Assembly: GCF_000613405.1 (NCBI RefSeq)
Contig: NZ_BAIX01000002.1
Span: forward strand, 112,122 to 176,121
Direction: 5' to 3'
Source of the DNA: Hoylesella enoeca JCM 12259
GTDB lineage: Bacteria > Bacteroidota > Bacteroidia > Bacteroidales > Bacteroidaceae
DNA: 64,000 nucleotides
Below are positions 32,566 to 43,100 of this stretch, piece by piece. Within the stretch, counting starts at the first letter, position 1; the number at the start of each line of letters is the position of its first letter. Below the pieces are notes generated by a model. It saw only the letters and a program-made list of their open reading frames with translations. It did no database searches and was not told where the DNA came from. The position numbers and the translations under genes were made by a program.

Positions 32566-32975
32566 TGATGAAGACGCAAAAGATATTACTTGACAGCAAT
32601 ATCCTGATCCATCTCCTACACAAGCAGGAAAGTGTGCGCAGTCATATTAGATAGGTGAAATGGGGCAACTGCTGTGTGTCTGAAATTTCAATCGTAGAGT
32701 TGCTCTATGGTGCAGAATGCAGCGATCGTCCTGCGGTCAACCGTAAATTGGTGAACGATCTTCTCAGTCATCTTGAAATCATTCCTTTCAAAACCGGCAT
32801 CGAGGAGTTTTGCAGACAGAAAGCGCTTCTCAAACGAGCAGGAAGAATGATCGAAGACAATGATCTCTACATCGCAGCCACAGCCTTGGCGCTGGATATT
32901 CCCGTGGCTTCGGAAAACATCAAGCACTTATCGCGCATCACGGGCTTAGAGATTCAGAATTGGGTGGAAAGGTAG
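32565..32975 (+). pseudogene. PIN-domain (VapC-like) toxin with internal amber stop
   Basis: The frame from the ATG at 32565 reads MMKTQKILLDSNILIHLLHK, then meets TAG at 32652-32654 after VRSHIR, and continues in the same frame with VKWGNCCVSEISIVELLYGA, IEDNDLYIAATALALDIPVA and SENIKHLSRITGLEIQNW. The four PIN acidic positions (DSN, SEIS..E, EDND, and the final SEN/T-N region) are present. A CAG to TAG change would explain the stop. As written, the RNase toxin would be truncated after about 29 residues, while the antitoxin is intact. Confidence 0.75.
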
Positions 32976-33067
32976 GAGCATTGATCGCTGCTCCTATGAG
33001 CGCACACAAGAAGTCGTATATTTGTCAATGAGAGCTATGGGAGTAGATCCGCACTACTCCCATAGCT
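32973..33067 (+). terminator. Two hairpins after the PIN gene
   Basis: TAGGAGCA/TGCTCCTA (32973-32980 and 32989-32996), which includes the stop codon, and AGCTATGGGAGTA/TACTCCCATAGCT (33033-33045 and 33055-33067) followed by TTCATTTGTT. The second is the better terminator. Confidence 0.6.
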
Positions 33068-33213
33068 TTCATTTGTTACAAACAGTGCGTTGATAGCGTC
33101 GAAATAACAAACTCAGAAAGAGAAACGAGTCATCTTGTTGTATTTTAAGCGGTTTCTCTTTCAGTTTTCTACCGAGATTTACAGCCAACCCACCAGCTCA
33201 TTCATGAGTCGCC

Positions 33214-34332
33214 TCACTGGGCTTCATGATCAGTGTCTTTCATCTGCTTCGGTCCGCGCACTCGGTCTTTGGAGGAGATGCCGGATTTGATCTCGATGTA
33301 AATACCGTCGCTCAATCCGGTGATCACTTTGCGTCGCTGGTAGGTCTTGTTCTCACCGCTACCCTTCACCAGGTAGACATAACTCTGGTTGCCCTCGAAC
33401 ACAATGGCGCTTTCGGGGACAGTGAGCACATGAACTGCCGAGGCAAGAACAATTTCGGCGTTGGCACTGTAACCGCTGCGGAGCTGACGACCGTGAGGCA
33501 CAGAGACGGCCGCTTTGAGTTCGAACTGATTAGCACCGTTGCTCTCGACTGCCTTAGGACTGATATACTCTAAGAAAGCATCGAAGTGCAGATCTTGGAG
33601 TGCACCGACGGTGATCTTCATCGGCATACCCGTAACCAAACGCCCCACTTCAGTCTCATCGATGTTGCCACGGAAGATAAGGTCGTTCATATTGGCCACG
33701 GTGGCAATAGTGGTACCGTCGTTGAAAGTGTTTGACAGAATAACGCTGTTACCTACTTTGACAGGGATGTCGAGAATAAGACCTGTAATCGTACTGCGGA
33801 CGAGCGTCGAACTGGCTTTGGCATTGTGCCTGGACACACCGTCGCGAACCACTTCGAGATTATCCTCGGCAGCTGAGACTTCTTCACGGGCTTGGTTATA
33901 GGTCTGCCGAACTTTGTCGTATTCATCGGCCGAGACAAGTCCTTTATCAAACAATTCTTTTTCACGGACGTAATCGATCTGAGCCTGGCGGGCATTGATA
34001 TGGGCCAGGCGGAGTCGGGCCTGTGCACTGCTGAGCTGCCCCATATCGGGTATGACTTTGACCTTGGCGATCACTTCGCCAGCCTGTACCCTATCGCCGG
34101 CCTGCTTCATCAGCTGGGTAATGATGCCTGAGATTTGCGGTTTGACGCTTACTTCATTGCGCGGCTCTATCTTTCCGGTGATGATGGAAGTCCTTTTCAG
34201 GTTCATTATGCGTGGCGTAAACTCCTCATAAGCCACGGGGTGGGGTTGCGACTGAATCCAAAGAAAAACGAATGTGCCGACAAAGATCACTGCAATGATT
34301 CCGGCAACGATGAATTTAGTGTAACGTTTCAT
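33214..34332 (-). CDS. Periplasmic adaptor (MacA/HlyD family) of an ABC efflux system
   Basis: 372 residues. One N-terminal membrane anchor (FIVAGIIAVIFVGTFVFLWI), lipoyl-like halves (GKIEPRNEVSVKPQISGIIT; STLVRSTITGLILDIPVKVG), a helical hairpin (QARLRLAHINARQAQIDYVR, DKGLVSADEYDKVRQTYNQA) and the barrel domains ending in TVPESAIVFEGNQSYVYLVK. Such adaptors bridge a MacB-type transporter to an outer-membrane TolC channel. Last gene of the operon with two permeases and an ATPase; no TolC gene is visible here. Confidence 0.88.
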   Translation of the reverse strand: MKRYTKFIVAGIIAVIFVGTFVFLWIQSQPHPVAYEEFTPRIMNLKRTSIITGKIEPRNEVSVKPQISGIITQLMKQAGDRVQAGEVIAKVKVIPDMGQLSSAQARLRLAHINARQAQIDYVREKELFDKGLVSADEYDKVRQTYNQAREEVSAAEDNLEVVRDGVSRHNAKASSTLVRSTITGLILDIPVKVGNSVILSNTFNDGTTIATVANMNDLIFRGNIDETEVGRLVTGMPMKITVGALQDLHFDAFLEYISPKAVESNGANQFELKAAVSVPHGRQLRSGYSANAEIVLASAVHVLTVPESAIVFEGNQSYVYLVKGSGENKTYQRRKVITGLSDGIYIEIKSGISSKDRVRGPKQMKDTDHEAQ

Positions 34333-34355
34333 ATAGCTTTGTCTTTTGTTCTTAG

Positions 34356-35596
34356 TTATTCTTCTCTCATAGCATCCACGGGCTTAATGCTCATAGCCCG
34401 TAATGCGGGAGCCAATCCGGCCAGGACGCCGAGTAAACTCAGCAAAACGACTGCACCGACAGCCGTCCAGAAGCTCACCTGGAAGTGCGTATTGACAATG
34501 CCATCGGATGTGTTGGCCATCTCTGCAAGCTGCAAGACAACAACGGCAAACAGTATTCCGCTCATCCCTGCCACAGCAGTAAGCGTGATACTCTCCGTTA
34601 TGATCTGGCTCAGAATATTGCGCGGCGTAGCTCCGATAGCCTTCGGATACCGATTTCCGTCGTCCGTTCACGCACCGTTACCATCATTATGTTCGACACG
34701 CCGATAGCTCCGGCCAACAGTGTACCGATTCCCACTAACCAGATTAGGAAGTCTACACCGGTGAAAAGACTGTCCACCATTCCGAACATCACCTCTGCAT
34801 TGAGAATTGCAATACCTTTCTCGTCGGTCGGGTCGATGTGATGAGGGCGGGCTATCACCTCGCGCATCTTGTCGGTAACAGAACTGATCGTGACACCGGG
34901 ACGTACGGTAGCACACATCAGATGCACGCTGTCACCCAGATTATAGGCCTGTTGCATCAGCGTCAACGGAATAACGACGCTCTCTTCATTACGCCCATTA
35001 ATGTTCATATTGCTTGTTCCATAGTCGACTCCCACAATACTGTAATAGATCGAATCGATACATACTACCCGTCCACACGGATCTCCGCCGCGGGGAAACA
35101 GCGTCTTATAAACTTTCTTACCTAATACGCACACTTTGCGATGCTGTTGCATATCCATATCATTGAGATAACGCCCATAGAACATTGACGGAGTCTCCAC
35201 CTGCTGATAATTAGTCTCCAAACCTTTCACCGAGCATTGACTTTTCTTATCACTGAAAGTGACCTTGCTACCCCAGTGAGTCAGCATCGGAGAAACCACA
35301 TCCAGGCCGGGAACTTGGCTTTTGAGTCGCTCCACATCATTGTAAACCAAACACCAGTTACGCCCTTTCGGCAATCCGTGATAAGGTTTCGTGGTGGCTT
35401 GGGGGAAGATAATGGCCGAATTGGTAGCAAATCCTTGGAGTTCATTTGACAAACTTTCCTTCATCGCCTTACCGCCGCCGATCAATGCCACAAGCATAAA
35501 GACGCCCCAAAAAACACCAAACCCCGTAAGGAAACTTCGTGTCTTGTTTCTCGAAAGCGTATCAAGAATCTCTTTATATCTATCTAAATCGATCAT
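34356..35596 (-). CDS. MacB-type ABC permease 1, frameshifted
   Basis: About 413 residues when joined. N-terminal helix then MacB periplasmic core domain (FLTGFGVFWGVFMLVALIGG; NSAIIFPQATTKPYHGLPKG), then the FtsX-like membrane domain (FLIWLVGIGTLLAGAIGVSN, IMMVTVRERTTEIGIR). The frame breaks near 34645, where one base is missing; the restored reading is KAIGATPRNILSQIITESIT followed by three membrane segments and PALRAMSIKPVDAMREE. It forms the membrane part of the exporter with the paralogue upstream. Confidence 0.85.
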
Positions 35597-35622
35597 TCTC
35601 TGTTCCTTTCCATCCGTTGACT

Positions 35623-36881
35623 CTATTCTGTCCGCAATGCCTCAATCGGTCGGATGCGGGCGGCCTTACGTGCGGGAATCAATCCGGCAACGGTTCCTGC
35701 CAATATCATTACAAGTGTTGCTTCGATACAGACATCAAAGCCCACTGTGGGATTTACGAACATCGTAACTTGGAACACACCCGTATCCAACTTCGTGTGA
35801 CCGATCGTAGCATCCATATAAAGATTGGCTCCGATGCCGCAAAGCATTCCGATGTAACCGAAAAACGTGGTGATGATAATACTCTCGATAATGATAAGCC
35901 GAAGAATAGACCACGGTTTGGCTCCGATAGCCTTACGAATCCCGAATTCGCGGGTACGTTCCCTCACCGTGATCAGCATTATATTACTCACACCGACGAT
36001 GCCGCTCAATAACGTAAACAGACCGACGACCCACAGAAATGTACGAATAATGCCCACAGCTTGATTCATTTGCATATTCTGCGTGAAGCGATTCCATATC
36101 CAAATGGCCCCGTTATCATCTGGCGCTGCACGATGATTGCTATTAATGGAAGCCCGATATGCCTTCTCAAAATCTTCATTCTGCTGCTGGGTTGACAGTC
36201 CGTGAAACTCGAATATGATATTATCAGCCTTGTTTCCTTCGTTATACATCATCCGAATTGTAGTGAACGCCGTATAAGCATCGCTGTTCATCCGGCTCCC
36301 ATCATTCTTGTAAATGCCCACAACACGGAAAGCGAAGCTCCCCACTTTGACATACCGCCCCACCAAATCAGCATAATGGCCTGGCAAGAGTTCTTTGGCC
36401 TGCTCCTCACTCAACACGATCGATTTGCGCCGAGTGTCCATATCGATCTCGTTGACATATCGCCCATAAAGCATTTCCTTCTTATTGATGACGCTTCATT
36501 GGGATATACGCCCGTGAGCGAGGCTTGCACGCTGTTGTCGTTGAAACTGATCATCACGCTATTTTCCGAAATCATCGCTCCCACTCCATCGATATGGGCC
36601 TGAAAATCACGCCCCGTCTCAGCAATATCCGCATCATCAAGCGTAATATTTCGTCCCTCTTTCAGTCCGTCATAAGCCTTAGACGTATAGCCCGAACCTA
36701 CCATCATCGAGTTGGCCAAGAACTGTCCCATATGCGAAAGCTGTGCATTGATCAGTCCGTTGCCCGCCCCCAACAGGAAGATCAGCATAAAGATGCCCCA
36801 CGCCACGGCAAATCCCGTGAGTGCAGTACGCAACTTATTGCGCTTGACCGTCGACCAGATTTCTCCTAATATATCGTGCAT
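35623..36881 (-). CDS. MacB-type ABC permease 2, frameshifted
   Basis: About 419 residues when joined. MHDILGEIWSTVKRNKLRTA, FAVAWGIFMLIFLLGAGNGL, periplasmic domain and the FtsX-like end (FTLLSGIVGVSNIMLITVRE, RTREFGIRKAIGAKPWSILR, AGTVAGLIPARKAARIRPIE). The break is near 36490, where one base is missing; restored SINKKEMLYGRYVNEIDMDT. Paralogue of the next permease, so the transporter is probably a heterodimer, unlike the single MacB of Proteobacteria. Confidence 0.85.
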
Positions 36882-36955
36882 TGGCTTTTCGTTTTAGCTC
36901 CCTAAGTCAAGGGTTGGGGGTATGTACCTGTCTGTTTGTATCAGAAACACACAAC

Positions 36956-37675
36956 TCATTTCATCATTCCGTTCACTCCGAAGGGGCCGGCCTGATGATC
37001 AAAATTATCTTCTATCTGCCCGATCAGCCCGTCTTTAATGTGTATAATCTTATTCGTTTCGCTGGCGACACCGCTTTCGTGCGTCACCACGACAATAGTC
37101 ATACCCTCTTCTTGATTAAGACTCTTCAATAGTTCCATCACTTCCACACTCGTTTTTGAGTCCAAAGCGCCCGTCGGTTCATCTGCAAGGATAATGCGGG
37201 GATGCGTGATCAAGGCTCTCGCAATGGCCACTCGCTGCTTCTGTCCGCCCGACATCTCATTGGGATAATGCCCTGCCCACTCTGCAAGACCAAGTTTTTC
37301 GAGATACTCCATTGCCATCCGATGACGCTTCCGACGACTCACACCCTGGTAAAACAGCGGCAACTCCACGTTCTCCACAGCAGTTTTGAATCCGATCAGA
37401 TTAAAACTCTGGAAGATAAAACCGATCATTCGATTGCGATATTCAGCCGCGCGACGTTCTGAGAGGTCTTTAATGAGCGTGCCCGCAAGCGTATATTCGC
37501 CGCTGTCATAGTTGTCGAGAATGCCCAATATATTTAATAAGGTAGACTTCCCCGACCCTGATGCGCCCATAATCGAGACAAATTCGCCCTCTGCGATGTC
37601 AAGACTGATACCCTTCAACACGTGCAATGGCTGTGCACCGAAATAGGTCTTATTGATGTCTTTGAGATGTATCAT
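36956..37675 (-). CDS. MacB/LolD-type ABC transporter ATPase
   Basis: 239 residues with a complete nucleotide-binding domain: Walker A SIMGASGSGKSTLLNILGIL, Q loop FIFQSFNLIGFKTA, signature EMSGGQKQRVAIARAL, Walker B IILADEPTGALDSKTSVEVM and H loop VVVTHE. It matches the lipoprotein/macrolide exporter class. First gene of the leftward operon, 75 bases before permease 2. Substrate cannot be told. Confidence 0.9.
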   Translation of the reverse strand: MIHLKDINKTYFGAQPLHVLKGISLDIAEGEFVSIMGASGSGKSTLLNILGILDNYDSGEYTLAGTLIKDLSERRAAEYRNRMIGFIFQSFNLIGFKTAVENVELPLFYQGVSRRKRHRMAMEYLEKLGLAEWAGHYPNEMSGGQKQRVAIARALITHPRIILADEPTGALDSKTSVEVMELLKSLNQEEGMTIVVVTHESGVASETNKIIHIKDGLIGQIEDNFDHQAGPFGVNGMMK

Positions 37676-38027
37676 ATAGCGCTTAGACGCAGGTCAGAAC
37701 GGAAAAGTTGCAAAAAATAGAACGAAGTGACAATTCTTAAATAGATCGTCAGCTACGAATCATCTTTCAACTAACGGTTGATTGCCCTGCAACTAACGAT
37801 TAGTTGCAGGGCAATAAAGCATTGGTTGCGATGCGATTAACAGTTAATCAAAACGCGAACTCTCTCCGGTTCTTCTCCCAAGAGGGAAAGGTGGAAAGTG
37901 TATATACGACAGAACAGCATGTGTCAAGCACACAAATAGACAGCTTCCACTCTCCTTTTGAGAGCGTGAGCAGGTGAATCTGGTGAATTATGAATGGTCA
38001 ATGATCACATATCAATTATTTTTTTGC
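37676..38027. other. Divergent spacer with a perfect palindrome
   Basis: Between the ABC operon and the epimerase gene. It contains a 16-base perfect inverted repeat with a 3-base loop (ATTGCCCTGCAACTAA at 37781-37796; TTAGTTGCAGGGCAAT at 37800-37815), preceded by a partial copy CAACTAACGGTTGATTGC. It resembles an extragenic repetitive palindrome; no T run follows. Confidence 0.6.
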
Positions 38028-38035
38028 TATCTTTG
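38028..38035 (+). promoter_or_regulatory. -7 element before the epimerase gene
   Basis: TATCTTTG, 20 bases before the ATG at 38056; no TTG at the expected distance. Confidence 0.45.
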
Positions 38036-38055
38036 TAGCCGATTTGACAAAGATA

Positions 38056-39051
38056 ATGAAAGTATTAGTAACCGGCGCCAGCGGATTTATCGGCAGCTTT
38101 GTTGTGGCCGAAGCTCTGCGCAGAGACATGGAGGTATGGGCCGCCGTGCGACCAAGCAGTTCGCGGGAATACCTCACCGACAGTCGCATTCATTTCATCG
38201 AGCTTGATCTCTCGTCAGAAGATACACTCAAAAAACAGCTCGCCGGACACACATTCGACTACATTGTGCATGCTGCTGGCGTGACCAAATGCCTACACGC
38301 AGACGATTTCTATCGCGTGAATACCGACGGCACAAAACATCTTGTCGATGCTATTCTCACGCTGCAAATGCCCATCCGCCGGTTTGTTTATCTGAGTTCG
38401 CTGAGCGTTTTCGGTGCCATTCGCGAACAAAAACCCTATCAAGAGATTTCAGAAAACGACCAGCCCAAACCCAACACGGCTTACGGCCGGAGCAAACTCG
38501 AAGCCGAACGTTATCTTGACAGTATCGGAAACAACTTTCCTTACATCGTTCTCCGTCCCACAGGCGTGTATGGTCCGCGCGAGAAAGACTATTTTCTGAT
38601 GTTCAAAAGCATACGCGACCACGTGGATTTCTCGGTGGGTTTCAAGCGCCAAGACATCACTTTCGTTTATGTAGAAGACGTGGTACAGGCCGTATTCCTG
38701 GCTTTCGACCACGGGATGAGCGGTCGGAAATATTTCCTGAGCGATGGAAACGTCTATCAATCGCGCACGTTCAGCGATTACATTCACAAAGCCTTGGGAC
38801 GCCCTTGGTGGATTCGTATCAAAGCACCAGTGTGGGTGCTGCGCGTGGTTACGTTCTTCGGCGAACGCATCGCACGGCAAACGGGGAAAGTGTCGGCCCT
38901 CAACAACGATAAATACAACATTCTGAAACAACGCAACTGGCGTTGCAACATCGAACCGGCCATGGACGAGCTGGGCTATCATGCACGTTATGATCTGGCC
39001 CGCGGCGTGCAGATCACAACCCGATGGTATCAGGATCATAAGTGGTTATAG
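38056..39051 (+). CDS. NAD-dependent epimerase/dehydratase (extended SDR)
   Basis: 331 residues from MKVLVTGASGFIGSFVVAEA (Rossmann GxxGxxG). The catalytic Tyr/Lys pair is in TAYGRSKLEAERYL, with Ser in VYLSSLSVFG and the substrate-side RPTGVYGPREKDY. The C-terminal part has a hydrophobic segment (WIRIKAPVWVLRVVTFFGER) that may associate with membrane. Such proteins act on nucleotide sugars, steroid-like or lipid substrates. It ends two bases before the PAP2-type gene, so the two are coupled; a role in lipid headgroup or sphingolipid chemistry is possible but unproven. Confidence 0.8.
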   Translation: MKVLVTGASGFIGSFVVAEALRRDMEVWAAVRPSSSREYLTDSRIHFIELDLSSEDTLKKQLAGHTFDYIVHAAGVTKCLHADDFYRVNTDGTKHLVDAILTLQMPIRRFVYLSSLSVFGAIREQKPYQEISENDQPKPNTAYGRSKLEAERYLDSIGNNFPYIVLRPTGVYGPREKDYFLMFKSIRDHVDFSVGFKRQDITFVYVEDVVQAVFLAFDHGMSGRKYFLSDGNVYQSRTFSDYIHKALGRPWWIRIKAPVWVLRVVTFFGERIARQTGKVSALNNDKYNILKQRNWRCNIEPAMDELGYHARYDLARGVQITTRWYQDHKWL

Positions 39052-39052
39052 A

Positions 39053-40000
39053 ATGTTCAGATTCTTCAAAGAGCTGCTGACGATTGATCGTTCGCCGCGT
39101 CGCGGACTATTGGCATTGGAATGGGCGATGCTCATCTATATGCTCTTCACGTTTGTAGTGATCTTTTTTACCTACACCAAACTGCACAATCCCGACGCAA
39201 TGATATGGGGACGAGTGCGCATCGCAGCCATGACGGCGATGCTTTGGGGTGCTTATCGTCTGCTACCTTGTCGTCTGACGCTCATCGCGCGGGTAGCGGC
39301 ACAGTTGGCATTGCTCACTTGGTGGTATCCCGATACCTATGAGTTGAATCGCATCCTGCCCAATCAAGATCACCTGTTTGCTGCTTGGGAACAACAGCTA
39401 TTTAGTTCCCAGCCCGCTTATGAGTTCTGTAAAGCCGTTCCGAGTCGAGTTTTCAGCGAACTGATGGCAATGAGTTACGCTTCTTATTATCCACTCATCG
39501 CCCTCACGGCAGGTTATTATGCAGTACGCAGATACGATGAGTTCGAGCGCGCCTCATTCGTGATCATGGGATCATTTTTCCTTTATTACGTCATCTTTGT
39601 GCTTATTCCGGTCACCGGTCCGCAATATTATTATGGTGCAATCGGTCTTGATCGCGTGGCGCACGGCATCTTTCCCAACGTGCACGATTATTTCAATACG
39701 CATCAAGCTCGACTCTCCTGCCCCGGATATAGTGACGGATTCTTTTACCATTTGGTGGAAAGCGCTCATCAAGCAGGCGAACGTCCCACAGCCGCTTTCC
39801 CCAGTAGTCACGTTGGAATCACACTGATCCTGCTGCTGTTGGCATGGCATAGCCGGAGTAAAGGACTCTTCTTCACCGTGCTTCCGTTATTTATCCTAAT
39901 GTGTTTCGCCACGGTCTACATTCGCGCTCACTATGTCATCGACGTCGTTGCAGGTCTGATCACCGGCACGGCATTCTATTTCGCCCTTCAAAAAAGATAA
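39053..40000 (+). CDS. PAP2-superfamily membrane enzyme
   Basis: 315 residues from MFRFFKELLTIDRSPRRGLL (the longer frame upstream overlaps the epimerase). About six membrane helices (LEWAMLIYMLFTFVVIFFTY; SFVIMGSFFLYYVIFVLIPV; GLFFTVLPLFILMCFATVYI). Phosphatase motifs: PTAAFPSSHVGITLILLLLA and YIRAHYVIDVVAGLITGTAF, with the two catalytic histidines. This is the PAP2_3 layout shared by lipid phosphatases and inositol-phosphorylceramide synthases. Coupled to the epimerase gene. Confidence 0.78.
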   Translation: MFRFFKELLTIDRSPRRGLLALEWAMLIYMLFTFVVIFFTYTKLHNPDAMIWGRVRIAAMTAMLWGAYRLLPCRLTLIARVAAQLALLTWWYPDTYELNRILPNQDHLFAAWEQQLFSSQPAYEFCKAVPSRVFSELMAMSYASYYPLIALTAGYYAVRRYDEFERASFVIMGSFFLYYVIFVLIPVTGPQYYYGAIGLDRVAHGIFPNVHDYFNTHQARLSCPGYSDGFFYHLVESAHQAGERPTAAFPSSHVGITLILLLLAWHSRSKGLFFTVLPLFILMCFATVYIRAHYVIDVVAGLITGTAFYFALQKR

Positions 40001-40091
40001 GATTTCATCATTCTTTTCAATCCTTTCGATACCTTATTTTTACCTTACCACTATTATTTTATCAGTAAATGGTAGTTTTTTCTTGAAAAAC

Positions 40092-40122
40092 TTGTTTCAT
40101 TACTGAATTTTGATTACATTTG
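40092..40122 (+). promoter_or_regulatory. Promoter of the SusC/SusD operon
   Basis: TTG (40092-40094), 20 bases, TACATTTG (40115-40122), with a 75-base leader before the SusC start. Confidence 0.65.
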
Positions 40123-40197
40123 CTCCCGATTAATGAGGTGAATGCCTCATAACTTATCAGACACTAAAACATTTCTATTAACAAACAACTTGAATCT

Positions 40198-43100
40198 ATG
40201 AGTAGAAGAACTGCAACACTATTGGCTCTATTCTTCGTGGCTATTTTCGCCACAGCTCAGGTGACAAAAGTCAGCGGAATCGTTGTAGACGAATCCGGCG
40301 AACCGGTTATCGGAGCCTCAGTAATGATCAAAGGCACTAACAAAGGTGTCGCCACAGACTTAGACGGTAAGTTCACGCTGAACGAATTACCACGAACGGC
40401 ACGGGAACTGACCGTCTCTTACATTGGAATGTTAACCGTAAACGTGCCGATCAAACCCAACATGAAGATCGTGTTAAAAGCCGATTCCAAACAGATTGAC
40501 GATGTGATTGTCGTCGCTTTCGGTAAACAGAAACGCGAAGCATTTACAGGTTCGGCCGGCGTTTTGAATGCCGATAAAATCGCCGAACGACAAGTCAGCA
40601 ACCCATTGGCAGCCCTGAACGGTAAGGTTTCGGGTGTGCAGATTATCGAAGGTAATGGCCCCTCTGCCTCTCCGGCGCTGCAAATCCGTGGCATCAGTTC
40701 TCTGAACGCCGGTAACGGGCCACTCATCGTTGTGGACGGATTGCCTTATAACGGTTATTACAGCGACATCAATCCGGCCGATGTAGAAAGTATCAGCGTG
40801 TTGAAAGACGCAGCCTCTAACTCACTCTATGGTGCACGCGGCGCCAATGGCGTTATTCTCATCACCACCAAGACAGCCAAACGCGGTACGGCAGCCATTT
40901 CTTTCGATGCCAAATGGGGCTTTAATCACGATGCAAAAGTGGATTATGATTATGTGAATGACCCAGGACAATATTATGAAATGTTTCATAAAGCCCTTTA
41001 CAACAAATTCCATTACAGTGATGGTTTAGATGCTTATGCTGCTTATTTGAAAGCTAACGAGTCGATATATAGGAACGGTAACGATGGTGGATTGGGTTAT
41101 ATCGTTTATAAAGTGCCGCAAGGTGAGTATCTGATCGGGCAAAACGGTAAGTTGAATCCGCATGCGACGTTGGGCAATGTTGTCACTCGCAACGGTCGAC
41201 AGTATATGCTTTATCCTGACGATTGGAAGAAAGAAGGACTTCGCAATGGCTTCCGGCATGAGTATAATCTAAGCATCAACGGCGGAACCGACGTCTTCAA
41301 GTCTTACGCCAGCGTAGGATATATGAAAAACGAAGGCATCTGTTACGGATCAGATTATACCCGTTACTCGGCTCGTTTGAAGTCAGACTATCAAGCCCGC
41401 ACATGGTTGACAATCGGAGGCAATGTCAGTTATGCGCACACAGAGTCTAATTCAGAATCCTATGCTTTCAGTGCCGCTCACCAAATACCGCCGATCTATC
41501 CGCTCTATCTACGCGACGGACAAGGCTATATCATGACCGACAAGCACGGGAAGATGTATGACTATGGTTCGGGAGAACAGCACGGCATAACCAGAGAAAT
41601 CTTTCTGAGCGAAGCACCGTTGCAAGATGACCGGTTAAATTTGGAAGACAATAACAGCAATGCATTCGGTTTGCAAGGATATGCAGATATTTCATTCCTT
41701 AACGACTTCAAATTGACTCTGAACGCCAGCATATATGACACCGAGAACAGAATCACTTCGGCAACGAATCCTTACTATGGCTTTGCCAAGGCAACGGGTG
41801 GATCGATAGGAGTTTATCATTATCGCACGTATGATTTCAACACACAGCAATTGTTAAACTATAACAAATCATTCGGCAAACACACCATCTCAGCACTTCT
41901 GGGCCATGAGTATAACCGTAACAACAGGACAACCACAGGCGGATTAAAGAAGAACATCTTTGCTTATGAGATGAATAAAGAACTTTCCGGAGCATTGAGT
42001 TTAGTCTCGACAACCAGCTATAAGAGTGTGTATAATATCGAAGGATATCTATTCCGCGGTCAATACGACTATGACAATAAATATTTCGGCTCTATTTCTT
42101 TCCGTCGTGACGGATCATCTAAATTCCATCCGAGTCATCGTTGGGGTAACTTCTGGTCATTCGGAGGTGCTTGGATCATCAGCAAGGAGAAATGGTTCAC
42201 ACCCAAGTGGATCGACATGCTGAAACTGAAAGCCAGCTTCGGACAACAAGGCAACGACGATATCGGCAACTTCTATTACACAGACTTCTATTCATTGAAA
42301 GCCGTTAACGGTAAAGCTTCGCTCGATTTCGCCAATAAAGGGAAGCGCGACATTTCCTGGGAAACCAATACCAACATCAATACAGGCGTCGAATTCGAAT
42401 TATTCAAACGCCGCCTAACCGGTAGTGTGGAATACTATCAGCGTAAGACCACGGATATGTTGCTGTGGTTCTCAGTACCTATTTCCCTCGGTTATCTCGG
42501 CTATTACGATAACGTAGGCGACATGATGAACCGCGGAGTGGAGTTGAATTTAGACGGAGACATCATCCGATCAAAACACATCACGTGGTCGATGAATTTC
42601 AACATCACCCATAATCATAACGAAATCAGTTATCTTCCCGAAGCCAACAAGACTGTTGTGAAAGAGGGACACGGCGGATATGCCAGCAGTAATCGATATA
42701 TCGGAGAAGGATTGCCCATCAACACGTGGTACCTCAAACGCTATGCCGGCGTCAATGAGCAAGGTCTATCGACATGGTATTACACCGACAGCAAGACCGG
42801 CGAATTGAAAACGACATCCGATTACAGTGCTGGTGATTATTATTTATGCGGCAGCCCTCACCCCGATGTTTACGGCGGATTCGGTACTTCGCTTCGGGCT
42901 TACGGCTTCGATCTGAATGCCAGCTTCATCTATTCGATCGGCGGAAAGGCTTATGATTACGGCTACCAATATATGATGCGCAATCCCGAACAAGCGATTG
43001 CACCCCAGGCTTATCATAAAGATCTGCTCAATGCCTGGTCTGTGGAGAATCCGCATTCGAATGTTCCACGTTGGCAGTACAATGATATCAACACATCGGC

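Noticed and set aside
37781..37815. Terminator for the ABC operon
   Set aside because: It lies upstream of the operon and lacks a T run; a repetitive palindrome is more likely.
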